A stretch of 64,000 bases of DNA from Pseudorhizobium endolithicum (lineage in GTDB: Bacteria; Pseudomonadota; Alphaproteobacteria; Rhizobiales; Rhizobiaceae). The first letter of the stretch is position 1. The number at the start of each line of letters is the position of its first letter. Position numbers and translations under genes: made by a program. The stretch is taken from the NCBI RefSeq assembly GCF_902153245.2, contig NZ_CABFWF030000012.1, positions 523,833-587,832 on the forward strand, read 5' to 3'. Below, piece after piece: positions 17,781-27,787 of the stretch. Under the pieces are notes generated by a model. The model did not search any database. It had not been told where the DNA came from and saw only the letters and a list, made by a program, of their open reading frames with translations.

Positions 17781-18764
17781 TCAGTCGACCAGCCGGAACT
17801 CCAGCATCAGATTGCGCTGGAGGAAGGAACCGTTGTCGTCGGACACGACGATGATGCGAACCTCGCCGTTCTCACCGCAGAGGACGTCGATACCTTCCAT
17901 ATTGTCGATCTCGGCGCCCATGTCGGCCTCGATCAGCACATCCCCGTCTACCACCGCTCCCGGCCGGATCGAGCTTGCCGCTATGCGTCGCATGCGCATG
18001 CCGACACCGGCCACGTAGCTGAACCTGCGCTCCAGCAGGACGAGGTCCCCACCGGGCAGGAACGCTCCGTCGGTCACCGCCCACGGCTCCTGCCTTGCCA
18101 CCGTGAAGATACCCTTGTGCGGACCGTCCAGGATCGCCGCGAACAGGTTTCCGTCGCCGTCTATGCTCTGCTCGGCCACCGCCACCAGCGCTCCGGCCAG
18201 AGGTCCGTCCACCGGCGATGCCGCGATGGTTTCGATACCGCCATTGGCGCGCAACTCCCGCCGGGGGATCACCATGTCGATCGGCTCCGGCTTCCCGTTC
18301 TGAAATACGGGATCGGGATAGGCATCGATCCGGTGCCGCCGCTCGTAGCTGACCACCAACCGGCCCGGCTGCAGCGCGAGCCCTTCTGAATCCATGTCGA
18401 ACTTGGAGGAGCTACGGCCTCTCTGGTCGAGCATAGGCGCGATGGAAACGGAGGAGAGACCTGACAGCCGGCCTTCCGCGTCGCGCTCGATGGCGCCCGT
18501 CATCCAGTCACCGGTGTCGAGCACGGCGACGAAATCGCGGCCGTTCGGCCGGAAACGGATGGCGGACACGCCGCCGATCCTGCCACCCGCGGAGTTATAC
18601 TGCAGACCTCCGACGAATTCCAACGCGCCGAAGCGTGCCTCTTCCGAGCCCGCCTTGAACTGTCGGATGACCTTGGCTTCGACGGCCGCATGGCCGGTGG
18701 CGCGCGCGATGGGAAAGACGAGCAGCGACGCAAATACCGGTGCAAGAAGCAGGCTCCGGCGCAT
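17781..18764 (-). CDS. Esterase-like activity of phytase family protein, exported
   Basis: About 327 residues with a signal peptide (MRRSLLLAPVFASLLVFPIARA) and a phytase-like beta-propeller domain (PF13449 type). The domain contains GGVSAIRFRPNGRDFVAVLDTGDW, FDMDSEGLAL and EIDNMEGIDVL. Acidic residues in these blocks are typical metal/phosphate-site positions. The true substrate of this family is poorly known. A GTG at 18782 would overlap the cobT stop (GTGA); the ATG at 18764 starts the signal peptide directly. It lies at the end of the cobS-cobT unit. Confidence 0.78.
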   Translation of the reverse strand: MRRSLLLAPVFASLLVFPIARATGHAAVEAKVIRQFKAGSEEARFGALEFVGGLQYNSAGGRIGGVSAIRFRPNGRDFVAVLDTGDWMTGAIERDAEGRLSGLSSVSIAPMLDQRGRSSSKFDMDSEGLALQPGRLVVSYERRHRIDAYPDPVFQNGKPEPIDMVIPRRELRANGGIETIAASPVDGPLAGALVAVAEQSIDGDGNLFAAILDGPHKGIFTVARQEPWAVTDGAFLPGGDLVLLERRFSYVAGVGMRMRRIAASSIRPGAVVDGDVLIEADMGAEIDNMEGIDVLCGENGEVRIIVVSDDNGSFLQRNLMLEFRLVD

Positions 18765-18778
18765 TGTACGGAAGTCCG

Positions 18779-20677
18779 TCACCCGGCGCGCCGCATCCTG
18801 GCTCCGCCCTGGCTGCCGTTCTCCTCGAACAAAGCCGCAAGTTGCTCCGTCATGGCGCCTGCAAGCTCGTCCGCATCGACGATGGTGACCGCCTTGCGAT
18901 AATAGCGGGTCACGTCGTGGCCGATGCCGATCGCCAGAAGCTCGACCGGCGAGCGCATCTCGATCTGCTCGATGACGGCGCGCAGGTGCCGCTCCAGGTA
19001 ATTGCCTGGATTGACCGAAAGGGTGGAGTCATCGACCGGTGCGCCGTCCGAAATCATCATCAGGATCTTGCGCTGCTCCGGCCGGCCGATCAGGCGGTTG
19101 TGCGCCCACATCAGCGCTTCGCCGTCGATGTTCTCCTTGAGCAGGCCTTCGCGCATCATCAGCCCGAGATTGCGGCGCGAGCGGCGCCAGGGTGCATCGG
19201 CCGACTTGTAGACGATATGGCGCAGATCGTTGAGGCGGCCGGGATTGGCCGGCTTGCCGTTCGCCAGCCAGGTCTCGCGCGATTGCCCGCCCTTCCAGGC
19301 CTTGGTGGTGAAGCCGAGGATCTCGACCTTCACGCCGCAACGCTCCAGCGTGCGTGCGAGAATATCGGCGCAGGTTGCCGCCACGGTGATCGGCCGCCCG
19401 CGCATGGAGCCGGAATTGTCGAGGACCAGTGAGACCACCGTGTCCCGGAACTGCGTATCCCGCTCCTTCTTGAAGGAAAGCGGCTGCATGGGGTCGATGA
19501 TAAGACGGACGAGCCTTGCGGGGTCGAGGTAGCCCTCTTCGAGATCGAAGTCCCAGGAGCGGTTCTGCTGCGCCATCAGCCGCCGCTGCAGGCGGTTCGC
19601 CAGCCGGCCGACAGCGCCCTGCAAATGCGCCAGCTGCTTGTCCAGGAACGCGCGGAGGCGGTCGAGCTCCGCCTCGTCGCAGAGCTCCTCCGCAAGGACC
19701 TCCTCGTCGAACTCCTGCGTGAAAATGCGGTAATCGACCTTTTCGTTGAAGTCGTCGAACGGCGTATGCGGCCGGCGCGTTTCGCCGGGCGTCTCGGAAT
19801 GGTCGTCCGCCTCGTCCGACATGTCGTCGTCGGACATCTCGGCGCCGTCCATTTCGCCTTCGTCCATCTCGTCGTCGGCGGCGTCGCTCTGCTCGGCAGG
19901 AGCGGCGTCGGAGCCCGCCTCTTCCTCGACCTCCTCGTTTTCGCTCTCGTTGCTGCGGGGTTGCTCGTCGTCGTTCGGGTTTTCCATTTCCTCGGGATCG
20001 GTATCCTCGTCCCCGAGGTCTTCCGCCATCTGCATGGACGAAAGCATGTGCCGCACGAGTTTCGCGAAGGCCTGCTGATCCTCGATCGCGCCTTTCAGGC
20101 TGTCCAGATCCGCCCCGGCCTTCTCCTCGATGAACGGACGCCAGAGATCGAGCACCTTGCCGGCACTTTCCGGAACCTTGGTGCCGGCGAGCTTTTCGCG
20201 CACCAGCATCGCCATGGCTTCCGCGAGCGGCGCATCCTCCTTGCGTTCGACGCCGGTGAAGTTCGCCTTGGCGTATTTTTCCGAATTCATCGAGTTGAGG
20301 TTTGCGGCGACGCCGCTCATGCGCAACGCGCCGAGGGATTCGACGCGAGCCTGCTCGACGGCATCGAAAACGGTTCGGGCGTCGGCGCCCTGGGGTGAAA
20401 GGGTGGCGTGGACACCGGTGTCGTGGCAGGCCACCCGCAGCGCCATGGAATCGCCGAGGCCGCGGGTGACCGCCAGTTCATGGGCCGTTGGCCGCTTTGA
20501 AATATCCGGCAACCGTATGCGCTCGCCCGCCATTCCGGGCCGCTCATTGGCAAAAGTCACCTCGACTTCGCTGTCGCCGGCGATCGAGCGGACACAACCG
20601 GTGATCGCCCGGCGCAACGGCTCGGTATCCACCGGTCCGCCCGACCTGCCCTTCTGGTTGTCTCCCGGTCCCGCCAT
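18779..20677 (-). CDS. cobT: Cobaltochelatase subunit CobT
   Basis: A 632-residue CobT. It has an N-terminal domain, a long acidic linker (about residues 215-300, rich in Glu/Asp), and a C-terminal von Willebrand A domain with the MIDAS motif DNSGSMRG. With CobS (AAA+ ATPase) and CobN it inserts cobalt into hydrogenobyrinic acid a,c-diamide in the aerobic B12 pathway. It follows cobS after 13 bases on the same strand. CobN is not in the window. Length and acidic linker are normal for the family. Confidence 0.96.
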   Translation of the reverse strand: MAGPGDNQKGRSGGPVDTEPLRRAITGCVRSIAGDSEVEVTFANERPGMAGERIRLPDISKRPTAHELAVTRGLGDSMALRVACHDTGVHATLSPQGADARTVFDAVEQARVESLGALRMSGVAANLNSMNSEKYAKANFTGVERKEDAPLAEAMAMLVREKLAGTKVPESAGKVLDLWRPFIEEKAGADLDSLKGAIEDQQAFAKLVRHMLSSMQMAEDLGDEDTDPEEMENPNDDEQPRSNESENEEVEEEAGSDAAPAEQSDAADDEMDEGEMDGAEMSDDDMSDEADDHSETPGETRRPHTPFDDFNEKVDYRIFTQEFDEEVLAEELCDEAELDRLRAFLDKQLAHLQGAVGRLANRLQRRLMAQQNRSWDFDLEEGYLDPARLVRLIIDPMQPLSFKKERDTQFRDTVVSLVLDNSGSMRGRPITVAATCADILARTLERCGVKVEILGFTTKAWKGGQSRETWLANGKPANPGRLNDLRHIVYKSADAPWRRSRRNLGLMMREGLLKENIDGEALMWAHNRLIGRPEQRKILMMISDGAPVDDSTLSVNPGNYLERHLRAVIEQIEMRSPVELLAIGIGHDVTRYYRKAVTIVDADELAGAMTEQLAALFEENGSQGGARMRRAG

Positions 20678-20690
20678 CTCAGCTCTCGCC

Positions 20691-21683
20691 TCAGGCGCCG
20701 AGGACGATGTTTGCCGCGCTTTCCTTCAGTTCGACGCCGAAGGCGCGCTGGTACTGCTCGGCCACCAGCGTCCGCTCCAGCTCGTCGCACTTGTTGAGGA
20801 AGGTGATGCGGAAGGCGAAGGCGACATCACCGAAGATCTCGGCGTTCTCCGCCCAGGTGATGACGGTACGCGGGCTCATGACCGTGGAAAGGTCGCCGTT
20901 CATGAAGGCGGAGCGCGTCAGGTCGGCAACGCGGACCATCTTGGAAACCGTGTCGCGGCCCTCGGCCGTCTTGCCGAAGCTCTTCACCTTGGCGGCGACG
21001 ATATCGACTTCCTTGTCGTGGGGCAGGTAGTTGAGCGTCGTGACGATCGACCAGCGGTCCATCTGCGCCTGGTTGATCTGTTGCGTGCCGTGATAGAGGC
21101 CGGTCGTGTCGCCGAGGCCGACCGTATTGGCGGTCGCGAACAGGCGGAAGGCGGGGTGCGGACGGATCACGCGGCTCTGGTCGAGCAGCGTCAGGCGGCC
21201 GGACGATTCCAGCACGCGCTGGATGACGAACATGACGTCCGGGCGGCCGGCATCGTATTCGTCGAAGACGAGCGCGACATTGTGCTGATAGGCCCAGGGC
21301 AGGATGCCGTCCTTGAATTCGGTGACCTGCTTGCCGTCCTTCAGGACGATCGCGTCCTTCCCGACGAGGTCGATGCGGCTGACATGGCTGTCGAGGTTGA
21401 CGCGCACACAGGGCCAGTTCAGGCGGGCCGCGACCTGTTCGATATGGGTGGACTTGCCGGTCCCATGGAAGCCGGAGACCATGACGCGGCGGTTATGGGC
21501 GAAGCCGGCGAGGATGGCGAGCGTGGTGTCGCGATCGAAGAGATAGTCGGGGTCGAGATCGGGGACATAAGGGTCGCCGTTGCTATAGGCCGGCACCGTG
21601 ATGTCGGTATCGATGCCGAAGACTTCCCGAACCGAAATCGTGGTGTCGGGAAGGTTAGAAATATCAAGATCGATCTTGCTCAT
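20691..21683 (-). CDS. cobS: Cobaltochelatase subunit CobS
   Basis: A 330-residue AAA+ ATPase with Walker [10 protein letters not shown] (about residues 71-79), Walker B-like [11 protein letters not shown] and sensor-region [17 protein letters not shown]. The N-terminal block [13 protein letters not shown] is typical of CobS. It forms the chaperone-like ring with CobT that drives cobalt insertion. It is located between a J-domain protein gene and cobT, all on the minus strand. Confidence 0.96.
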   Translation of the reverse strand: MSKIDLDISNLPDTTISVREVFGIDTDITVPAYSNGDPYVPDLDPDYLFDRDTTLAILAGFAHNRRVMVSGFHGTGKSTHIEQVAARLNWPCVRVNLDSHVSRIDLVGKDAIVLKDGKQVTEFKDGILPWAYQHNVALVFDEYDAGRPDVMFVIQRVLESSGRLTLLDQSRVIRPHPAFRLFATANTVGLGDTTGLYHGTQQINQAQMDRWSIVTTLNYLPHDKEVDIVAAKVKSFGKTAEGRDTVSKMVRVADLTRSAFMNGDLSTVMSPRTVITWAENAEIFGDVAFAFRITFLNKCDELERTLVAEQYQRAFGVELKESAANIVLGA

Positions 21684-21744
21684 TATCTCTCCAAGGCGCG
21701 AGCCACCGCCCGGCCGCCATATCCTCTGCCGTTCGTCGTATCGC

Positions 21745-22368
21745 TTAGCAGAAACCGGCTTGCTTCAACAACTGATATGCTTGGATTACGGCGCGAAAAC
21801 GTTCCTCGGATCCGCGGTCGCCGCCATTGGCATCGGGATGATGCTTCTTCACCAACTGCTTGTATCGGCTCTTGATCTCGTCCGACGTGGCGCTCGCCGT
21901 CAGGTCCAGGGTATCGAAGGCCTTTGCTTCAAGGGTCTTGAGCTTGCGTGCCTGCGGCCGCGGCCGCGATCCATGACCCTGGGCGACGAAGCCGAACGGA
22001 TCCCTGATCCTGCTGTTGTTCATGCTGCCCGCGCCAGAGCGCAGGGTGGAGTGCAGCGGCGCGTGCTTCGAAGCCTTGTTCACTCCCATCGTCCAGGTCG
22101 GGCGATGTCCGGTAATCGCTTCCTTCTGATAGCGCGCGATCTCCCCGTCGGACAGGCCGGAAAAATAGTTGTAGCCCTTGTTGTATTCCTTGACGTGTTC
22201 GAAGCAGAAAAGGAAGAACTGCCCTTCTGCGTTACGTCCGACAGGAGCGCGATGGACGCCCGGCCTGTCGCATCCGTCCCACTGGCATGCCGGAGCCTCG
22301 ACCGCAGTTTCCTGCTGGCTCTTCCGGCGCGTCCGAATTCGATCGAAGTATTTGGAATCCAGTTTCAT
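21745..22368 (-). CDS. J-domain protein with N-terminal Cys-containing region
   Basis: A 207-residue protein with a C-terminal J domain (about residues 150-205) containing [13 protein letters not shown], in which HPD is intact. The N-terminal part has [15 protein letters not shown] and [17 protein letters not shown], suggesting a small metal-binding or structural element. J domains stimulate Hsp70 ATPase; the placement upstream of cobST is common in rhizobia but its client is not known. It is divergent from bolA. Confidence 0.87.
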   Translation of the reverse strand: MKLDSKYFDRIRTRRKSQQETAVEAPACQWDGCDRPGVHRAPVGRNAEGQFFLFCFEHVKEYNKGYNYFSGLSDGEIARYQKEAITGHRPTWTMGVNKASKHAPLHSTLRSGAGSMNNSRIRDPFGFVAQGHGSRPRPQARKLKTLEAKAFDTLDLTASATSDEIKSRYKQLVKKHHPDANGGDRGSEERFRAVIQAYQLLKQAGFC

Positions 22369-22467
22369 AAGCCCCCATTATGGGGCTCCGGAAGGGGTGC
22401 TACAAGAATTGACAAACCGGATTCTTGCTGATTTCTGGGTAACCCCTTGGCGCGAACCGGAGGCGAC

Positions 22468-22749
22468 ATGTCCGTCAAAGCCCGCATTGAAACGCTCCTG
22501 ACGGAGGGCCTCCGCCCGGAGCGGCTCGAGGTCATCAACGAGAGCCATCAGCACGCCGGCCACCAACCGGGTTTCGACGGCGAAGGCGAAACCCATATGC
22601 GCGTGCGCATCGTGGCGCAGCAATTCAGCGGCATGAGCCGGCTGCAACGGCACAGAGCGGTCAACGACCTTCTGAAGCCGGTGCTGGATGCAGGTCTTCA
22701 TGCACTGGCCGTCGAAGCCTCGGCGCCGGACGAGCCGGCCCGCTGGTAG
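22468..22749 (+). CDS. bolA: BolA family protein
   Basis: A 93-residue BolA protein with INESHQHAGHQPGFDGEGETHMRVRIVAQQFSGMSRLQRHRAVNDLL (core blocks SHQHAGH and RLQRHRAVNDLL). BolA proteins bind [2Fe-2S] clusters with monothiol glutaredoxins and affect iron homeostasis and morphology. The ATG at 22468 follows GGAGGCGAC. A TTGACA at 22409-22414 may be the -35 element. It converges on the corC-like gene, 3 bases away. Confidence 0.9.
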   Translation: MSVKARIETLLTEGLRPERLEVINESHQHAGHQPGFDGEGETHMRVRIVAQQFSGMSRLQRHRAVNDLLKPVLDAGLHALAVEASAPDEPARW

Positions 22750-22752
22750 CCG

Positions 22753-23643
22753 CTATTCGGCCGGAAGGTCCGCCGCGCCGGCCGGCCTTATCCGCAGGCG
22801 GGTGATGCGGTTCTTCTCGCGTTTCATGATGATGAAGCGTTTGCCGTAGAAGGTGAAGGCCTGCCGCTCCTGCGGGATCAGCTTCGACTCGTGGATCACC
22901 AGACCGGCAATGGTTGTCGCCTCGTCGTCGGGCAGGTTCCAGTCGAGCGCGCGGTTGAGGTCCCGGATCGGTACCGATCCGTCGACGATGATGGAGCCGT
23001 CGGCCTCCTGGCGCACGCCCTGGATCTCCAGATCGTGCTCGTCGGCGATATCCCCGACGATCTCCTCCAGGATGTCTTCGAGCGTCACCAGCCCCTGCAC
23101 CTCGCCGTATTCATCCACCACGACGGCGAAATGGACCTTGCGGCGCAGGAAGGCGTTGAGCTGGTCCTTGAGGCTGGTGCTGTCCGGCACGAACCAGGGT
23201 TTCTGGGCGATCCTGACGATGTCGATGCTGCCGGCATCCGCATCCGGCTCGGCGAGCGCCCGGAGCACGTCCTTCGCATGCGCGACGCCGATGATGTTCT
23301 CCGTCGAGTTCCGCCACACCGGCATTCGTGTATAGGGGCTTTCGAGGATGGTGCGCACCACGGCTTCCGGAGGGTCGCTGGCGTTGATGCCGCGCATGGC
23401 GGTGCGGTGCCGCATGACGTCGGACACCTCGAGTTCCTCCAGCTCGAAAAGGCCGGTCAGCCTGTCGCGATCCGCCTTTTCCGCCCCCGGCTGCTGATGC
23501 AGGAGATCGAGCGCGGCACGAAGCTCCTCATGGGTTGCCAGCACCAGCGTCTGCGGCGAAAGACGCGCGCCCGTCCAATTCACGAGCTGCCGGATCAGTC
23601 CGTTCACGAGGCGCGACAGCGGGCTCTCCGGCTTGGTCATTGG
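22753..23643 (-). CDS. CorC/HlyC-like CBS-domain protein lacking DUF21
   Basis: A 296-residue soluble protein. A CBS pair (about residues 75-200; [54 protein letters not shown] as the typical second repeat) is followed by a CorC_HlyC domain. The usual rhizobial relative has a DUF21 membrane domain in front, about 430 residues in all. Here the ATG lies within the aroB end (overlap 7 bases) and no membrane segment precedes the CBS domains. The size matches E. coli CorC, which also lacks DUF21. A role in Mg/Co efflux or membrane integrity is inferred only. Confidence 0.82.
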   Translation of the reverse strand, partial: [296 protein letters not shown]

Positions 23644-24770
23644 TTTCGCATGCCCTCCAGGAAGGCCATCACTTCCGAGGCGGGAACCTCGTCGGCGACG
23701 AACGACTGGCCGATACCGCGCGTGAGGATGAAGGTGAGCTTGCCCCCCTTGACCTTCTTGTCCTGCGCAATGGCCTCCATGAGGATCTCGGTCGGTGGCA
23801 GTTCGCCGGGGATATCCCACATCTCCGTGGGAAGACCGACCTCCGAAAGATGGGCGGCAACGCGTGCCGCATCGTCCGGGCTGGCGAGGTTCAGGCGCGC
23901 CGAGAACCGATGGGCGAGCACCATTCCGATGGCAACGCCTTCGCCATGCACGAGCCGGCTGCTGTCGTAGGCGGTCGCGGCTTCCAGCGCGTGGCCGAAC
24001 GTATGGCCGAGGTTCAGAAGTGCCCGCCGCCCCGTCTCCCGCTCATCCTCGACGACGACATCCGCCTTGGCCTGGCAACTCACGGCAATGGCCTCGATCC
24101 GCTCCGGCCCGCCCTCGAATACCTGCTTCCAGTGCCTCTCCAGCCAATGGAAGAAATAGGGCTTGTCGATCAGTCCGTATTTGACGATCTCCGCATAGCC
24201 CGCACGGAATTCGCGCGGCGACAGGCTGTCGAGCACCGCCGTATCGGCAAGCACCAGATCCGGCTGGTGGAAGACCCCGAGCAGGTTCTTGCCATGGCGC
24301 GTGTTGATGCCGGTCTTGCCTCCGACGGAGGAATCCACCTGGGCGAGCAGCGAGGTCGGGATCTGCACGAAACGGACACCGCGGCGCACGATTCCGGCGG
24401 CAAACCCCGCAAGATCGCCGATCACGCCGCCGCCGAGCGCAATGACGGCGTCGTTGCGTTCGATGCGGGCCGACAGCACCATGTCGGTCACCGCCGCGAG
24501 ATTGTCGAAGCTCTTCGTCTTCTCCCCCACCGGCAGGGTAAGCGACACCGCCTCCACACCATCGGTCTGCAGGCTGTCCATCAGCGGCGACAGGTAACGG
24601 GCGCCGACATTCTCGTCGGTGATGATGGCCGCCCGCCTTCCTTTGAGACGCGAGATGAATTCGCCCCCTGCACGGGCAATGAGTCCGGGACCGATCAGGA
24701 TGTCGTAGGCACGATCACCGAGCGCAAGGTGAACAAGGCGCTCGTTCGGCCGGGGGCTCGGGGCATTCAT
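23637..24770 (-). CDS. aroB: 3-dehydroquinate synthase
   Basis: A 377-residue AroB with the NAD-binding GGGVIGDLAGFAAGIVRRGVRFVQIPTSLLAQVDSSVGGKTGIN region, Lys and His metal-site blocks (ALLNLGHTFGHALEA, VHGEGVAIGM) and a complete C-terminal QDKKVKGGKLTFIL. It converts DAHP to 3-dehydroquinate, the second shikimate step. The start overlaps the aroK stop by 4 bases (ATGA), so the pair is coupled. The end overlaps the corC-like start. Confidence 0.96.
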   Translation of the reverse strand: MNAPSPRPNERLVHLALGDRAYDILIGPGLIARAGGEFISRLKGRRAAIITDENVGARYLSPLMDSLQTDGVEAVSLTLPVGEKTKSFDNLAAVTDMVLSARIERNDAVIALGGGVIGDLAGFAAGIVRRGVRFVQIPTSLLAQVDSSVGGKTGINTRHGKNLLGVFHQPDLVLADTAVLDSLSPREFRAGYAEIVKYGLIDKPYFFHWLERHWKQVFEGGPERIEAIAVSCQAKADVVVEDERETGRRALLNLGHTFGHALEAATAYDSSRLVHGEGVAIGMVLAHRFSARLNLASPDDAARVAAHLSEVGLPTEMWDIPGELPPTEILMEAIAQDKKVKGGKLTFILTRGIGQSFVADEVPASEVMAFLEGMRNQ

Positions 24771-25360
24771 TCTCTCTGGCCTTTCTTGGCAAGTCCGATC
24801 ACGGCCGAAAGGACGTTCGTCACCATGGTTTCCTTGCGGACATTGCCGGAGGGCACCGTAAGGTCGGCCTCCGAATAGATCGGATACCGCTGGTTCATCA
24901 GGTTCTGGAGCGTCGCCTTCGGGTTTTCCGTCTTGAGCAACGGCCGGTGGTCACGCTTGTTGACCCGTTCCCACAGCACATCCAGATCGGCCTTCAGCCA
25001 GACGGAGACGCCGCCTTCCTTGATCAGCCGGCGCGTGTTCTCGTTGATGAAGGCACCGCCGCCGGTGGAGATCACCTTGGGTCCACCGCGCAGAAGCCGA
25101 CCGATGACACGCGTTTCGAGTGCCCGGAACTCGGCCTCGCCATAGGCCGAGAAAAGCTCGGCGATCGACATCCGCGAGACTTTCTCGATTTCCGCATCCG
25201 TATCGATGAACGGAACCGACAGGGCCTGCGCCACCATGCGGCCGATAACGGACTTTCCGGCTCCCATCAGGCCGACGAAGATGAGATTGCGCTGGCCGAG
25301 GGCGTCGCGGGCCTCTTCGGCGAGCGAAGAAGCAGCGACGGGCGTGAGAAGGTCTGTCAT
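24767..25360 (-). CDS. aroK: Shikimate kinase
   Basis: A 197-residue P-loop kinase with Walker A GLMGAGKSVIG, the DTDAEIEK substrate/magnesium motif, the conserved Arg in FRALETRV, STGGGAF and the late RDHRPLL lid region. It phosphorylates shikimate to shikimate-3-phosphate. It begins the aroK-aroB-corC unit on the minus strand and is divergent from a small membrane protein gene. Confidence 0.95.
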   Translation of the reverse strand: MTDLLTPVAASSLAEEARDALGQRNLIFVGLMGAGKSVIGRMVAQALSVPFIDTDAEIEKVSRMSIAELFSAYGEAEFRALETRVIGRLLRGGPKVISTGGGAFINENTRRLIKEGGVSVWLKADLDVLWERVNKRDHRPLLKTENPKATLQNLMNQRYPIYSEADLTVPSGNVRKETMVTNVLSAVIGLAKKGQRE

Positions 25361-25520
25361 AGTCCCAATTCCATTTGGGCAAGGGTATCGACAAATGGAC
25401 CGCCAGCGTCAAGCCACCGCCCTGCAAAACCGCCGGTTTCCGAGGCCTGCTTGCTTGCCGGCCACTGCGCATATAGTGGAAGGGGATCGCTCCTCGGGCT
25501 CTCCATAGGAAAGTCGCTTC

Positions 25521-25676
25521 ATGCCCACCCTCTTTCGCTTCCTCTTCATCCTGGCGGTCATCGGCGGTGTGATCTACGGAAGCCTGCTTGCGCTCGTTCT
25601 CCTGGTCGAGCCGCGCGAGCGCGAGGTGACGGTCCGGGTGCCTTCCGAGCGTCTCAATCCCGCGCCCGAACAGTAA
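25521..25676 (+). CDS. Small membrane protein, 51 residues
   Basis: ATG at 25521 to TAA at 25674-25676 encodes MPTLFRFLFILAVIGGVIYG then a second hydrophobic part and a charged tail ending RVPSERLNPAPEQ. It has one membrane helix, with AGGAAAG ahead of the start. Similar small proteins precede xerD in other rhizobia as I remember them, which supports a real gene. It is 6 bases from xerD, so the two may be co-transcribed. The function is unknown. Confidence 0.65.
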   Translation: MPTLFRFLFILAVIGGVIYGSLLALVLLVEPREREVTVRVPSERLNPAPEQ

Positions 25677-25682
25677 GCGTCC

Positions 25683-26627
25683 ATGGCCGACCTGTCGCGG
25701 GCCCATATCGAAGCCTTCCTGGAGATGATGAGCGCAGAACGCGGCGCCGCCGGCAATACGCTCGCCTCCTACCAGCGCGACCTCGACGATCTCCGCTCCT
25801 TTCTCACCGCCAGAAGGGTCTCGGTTCTGCAGGCGGCCAGCACCGATCTCAGCGCCTACCTTGCCGAACTCGGACGAAAGGGCTTCGCCCCGACCTCCCA
25901 GGCGCGTCGGCTTTCGGCGATGCGCCAATTCTACAAGTTCCTCTATGCCGAAGGTTTGCGCGGTGACGACCCGACGGCGATTCTGGACAGCCCGAAGAAA
26001 AGCCGGCCTCTGCCGAAGACGATGAGCGAGGACGACGTGACGCGGCTTCTGGAGCGGGCGGCGGCGGAGGCGGGCGACACGGCGCCAGGACAACCGTCAC
26101 GGTTGCGGATGCTTGCATTGCTTGAAATGCTCTACGCCACGGGCATGCGCGTCAGTGAACTCGTCTCCCTGCCTGCCAAGGTCCTGGACCAGGAGGGCCG
26201 CTTCCTCGTCATCCGCGGCAAGGGGAACAAGGAGCGACTGGTGCCGCTCTCCCGCTCCGCAATGGAGGCACTGCGGCTGTACGGCGCAGCACGGCGGACG
26301 GCACTCAAGGGGGACGACGACAATCCCTGGCTTTTTCCCTCGCCGGGCAAGGAGGGTTACCTTCCGCGTCAGGTATTCGCCCGCGAACTGAAGGCGCTGG
26401 CCGCCCGCGCCGGCCTTAGAGCTGCCGCGATTTCACCCCACGTCATGCGGCACGCGTTTGCCAGCCATCTTCTGCAGAACGGGGCCGACCTGCGCGTCGT
26501 TCAGGAACTGCTCGGACATTCCGACATTTCCACCACACAGATATACACTCACGTGCTTGAGGAGAGACTGCGGCAACTGGTGCAGGAGCACCACCCTCTT
26601 GCAAAAGCCGGCAAAAACCGGGATTAG
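25683..26627 (+). CDS. xerD: Site-specific tyrosine recombinase XerD
   Basis: A 314-residue tyrosine recombinase. Catalytic residues are all visible: Arg156 (ATGMRVSEL), Lys180 ([12 protein letters not shown]), His253 and Arg256 ([14 protein letters not shown]), His279 (LLGHSDI) and nucleophile Tyr288 (TQIYTHV). With XerC it resolves chromosome dimers at dif during division. The stable housekeeping neighbourhood (aroKB, accA) and length argue against a phage or integron integrase. Confidence 0.95.
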   Translation: MADLSRAHIEAFLEMMSAERGAAGNTLASYQRDLDDLRSFLTARRVSVLQAASTDLSAYLAELGRKGFAPTSQARRLSAMRQFYKFLYAEGLRGDDPTAILDSPKKSRPLPKTMSEDDVTRLLERAAAEAGDTAPGQPSRLRMLALLEMLYATGMRVSELVSLPAKVLDQEGRFLVIRGKGNKERLVPLSRSAMEALRLYGAARRTALKGDDDNPWLFPSPGKEGYLPRQVFARELKALAARAGLRAAAISPHVMRHAFASHLLQNGADLRVVQELLGHSDISTTQIYTHVLEERLRQLVQEHHPLAKAGKNRD

Positions 26628-26668
26628 AGGGCCGCCGCCGCGGCCAGAACGATCGGAACACGGATCTC

Positions 26669-27622
26669 ATGCAGACTTATCTCGACTTCGAAAAGCCAAT
26701 CTCCGACCTCGAGGGCAAGATCCACGAGTTGAAGAAGCTCGCCGCCGAAGACGAGAGCATCGACACGTCCGAAGAGATCGCGCGGCTGGAAGTCCGGGTT
26801 CGCGAGGCGACAGAGGAAATCTATTCAAGGCTGAATGCCTGGCAGAAGACGCAGGTCGCGCGTCACCCGCAGCGCCCGCACTTCGTCGATTACGCGGCAC
26901 GGCTGTTCACCGACTTCACGCCCCTGGCAGGAGACCGCAGCTTCGGCGAGGATGCGGCGATCCAGGCTGGCCTCGCACGTTTCCAGGGGCAGCCGGTGGC
27001 GGTGATGGGCCAGGAAAAGGGCCACGACACCAAGAGCCGGCTGAAGCACAACTTCGGCAGCCCCCGGCCGGAGGGCTATCGCAAGGCCATCCGCATCATG
27101 GAAATGGCCGATCGATTCGGGCTGCCGATCATCTCCCTGATCGATACGGCAGGCGCCTATCCCGGCGTCGGCGCAGAGGAACGCGGCCAGGCCGAGGCGA
27201 TCGCCCGTTCGACCGAGACGTGTCTTGCCGTTCGTGTCCCGATGGTCTCCGTGGTCATCGGCGAGGGGGGATCCGGCGGTGCGATCGCCATCGCCACGGG
27301 CAATCGGGTCTACATGCTGCAGCACGCCATCTATTCGGTGATCTCGCCGGAGGGCGCAGCATCCATTCTCTGGCGCGACTCCACGCGGGCGAAGGAAGCC
27401 GCCACCAACATGCGCATTACCGCCGAGGATCTGAAGGAGCTCGGCGTCATCGACGACATCATTCCGGAGCCCGTCGGCGGCGCCCATCGCGATCCGCAGA
27501 CGGTAATCGACGCCGCCGGCAATGTCATCGCCGCAGCTCTCGCCGATCTCGGCAAGCTGTCGGGTGACGAAGTCCGTGCGGCGCGGCGACAGAAATTCCT
27601 CCAGATCGGCCGGAATCTGTAA
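26669..27622 (+). CDS. accA: Acetyl-CoA carboxylase carboxyltransferase subunit alpha
   Basis: A 317-residue AccA with the N-terminal helix LDFEKPISDLEGKIHELK, RPHFVDYAARLFTDFTPLAGDRSFGEDAAIQ, the oxyanion/biotin-site GEGGSGGAIAIATGN and the ISPEGAASILWRD block. With AccD it transfers the carboxyl group from carboxybiotin to acetyl-CoA to make malonyl-CoA. It follows xerD after 41 bases. A 12-base palindrome (27637-27648) sits just after the stop. Confidence 0.97.
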   Translation: MQTYLDFEKPISDLEGKIHELKKLAAEDESIDTSEEIARLEVRVREATEEIYSRLNAWQKTQVARHPQRPHFVDYAARLFTDFTPLAGDRSFGEDAAIQAGLARFQGQPVAVMGQEKGHDTKSRLKHNFGSPRPEGYRKAIRIMEMADRFGLPIISLIDTAGAYPGVGAEERGQAEAIARSTETCLAVRVPMVSVVIGEGGSGGAIAIATGNRVYMLQHAIYSVISPEGAASILWRDSTRAKEAATNMRITAEDLKELGVIDDIIPEPVGGAHRDPQTVIDAAGNVIAAALADLGKLSGDEVRAARRQKFLQIGRNL

Positions 27623-27787
27623 CAGCCGCCAGAAGCGCCAAATTTGGCCACATTGCTGTTCACAGTGCCTTTGCGGCAGTTTCGCTTTGCAGACGGGGGA
27701 CAAGCGGTTAAGAAGATGTAAAGATTACTGCTTTACTATCGCGACCGTTATGCCGCCCCTCTCCGACATGAACACTCTGCGTGGTCT

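Noticed and set aside
25683-26627. Tyrosine recombinase as part of a mobile element
   Set aside because: Length, motifs and the aroKB/accA neighbourhood fit housekeeping XerD.
27637-27648. Palindrome GCCAAATTTGGC after accA
   Set aside because: It is downstream of the stop, without a T-run or a second copy. No known regulator site fits with certainty.
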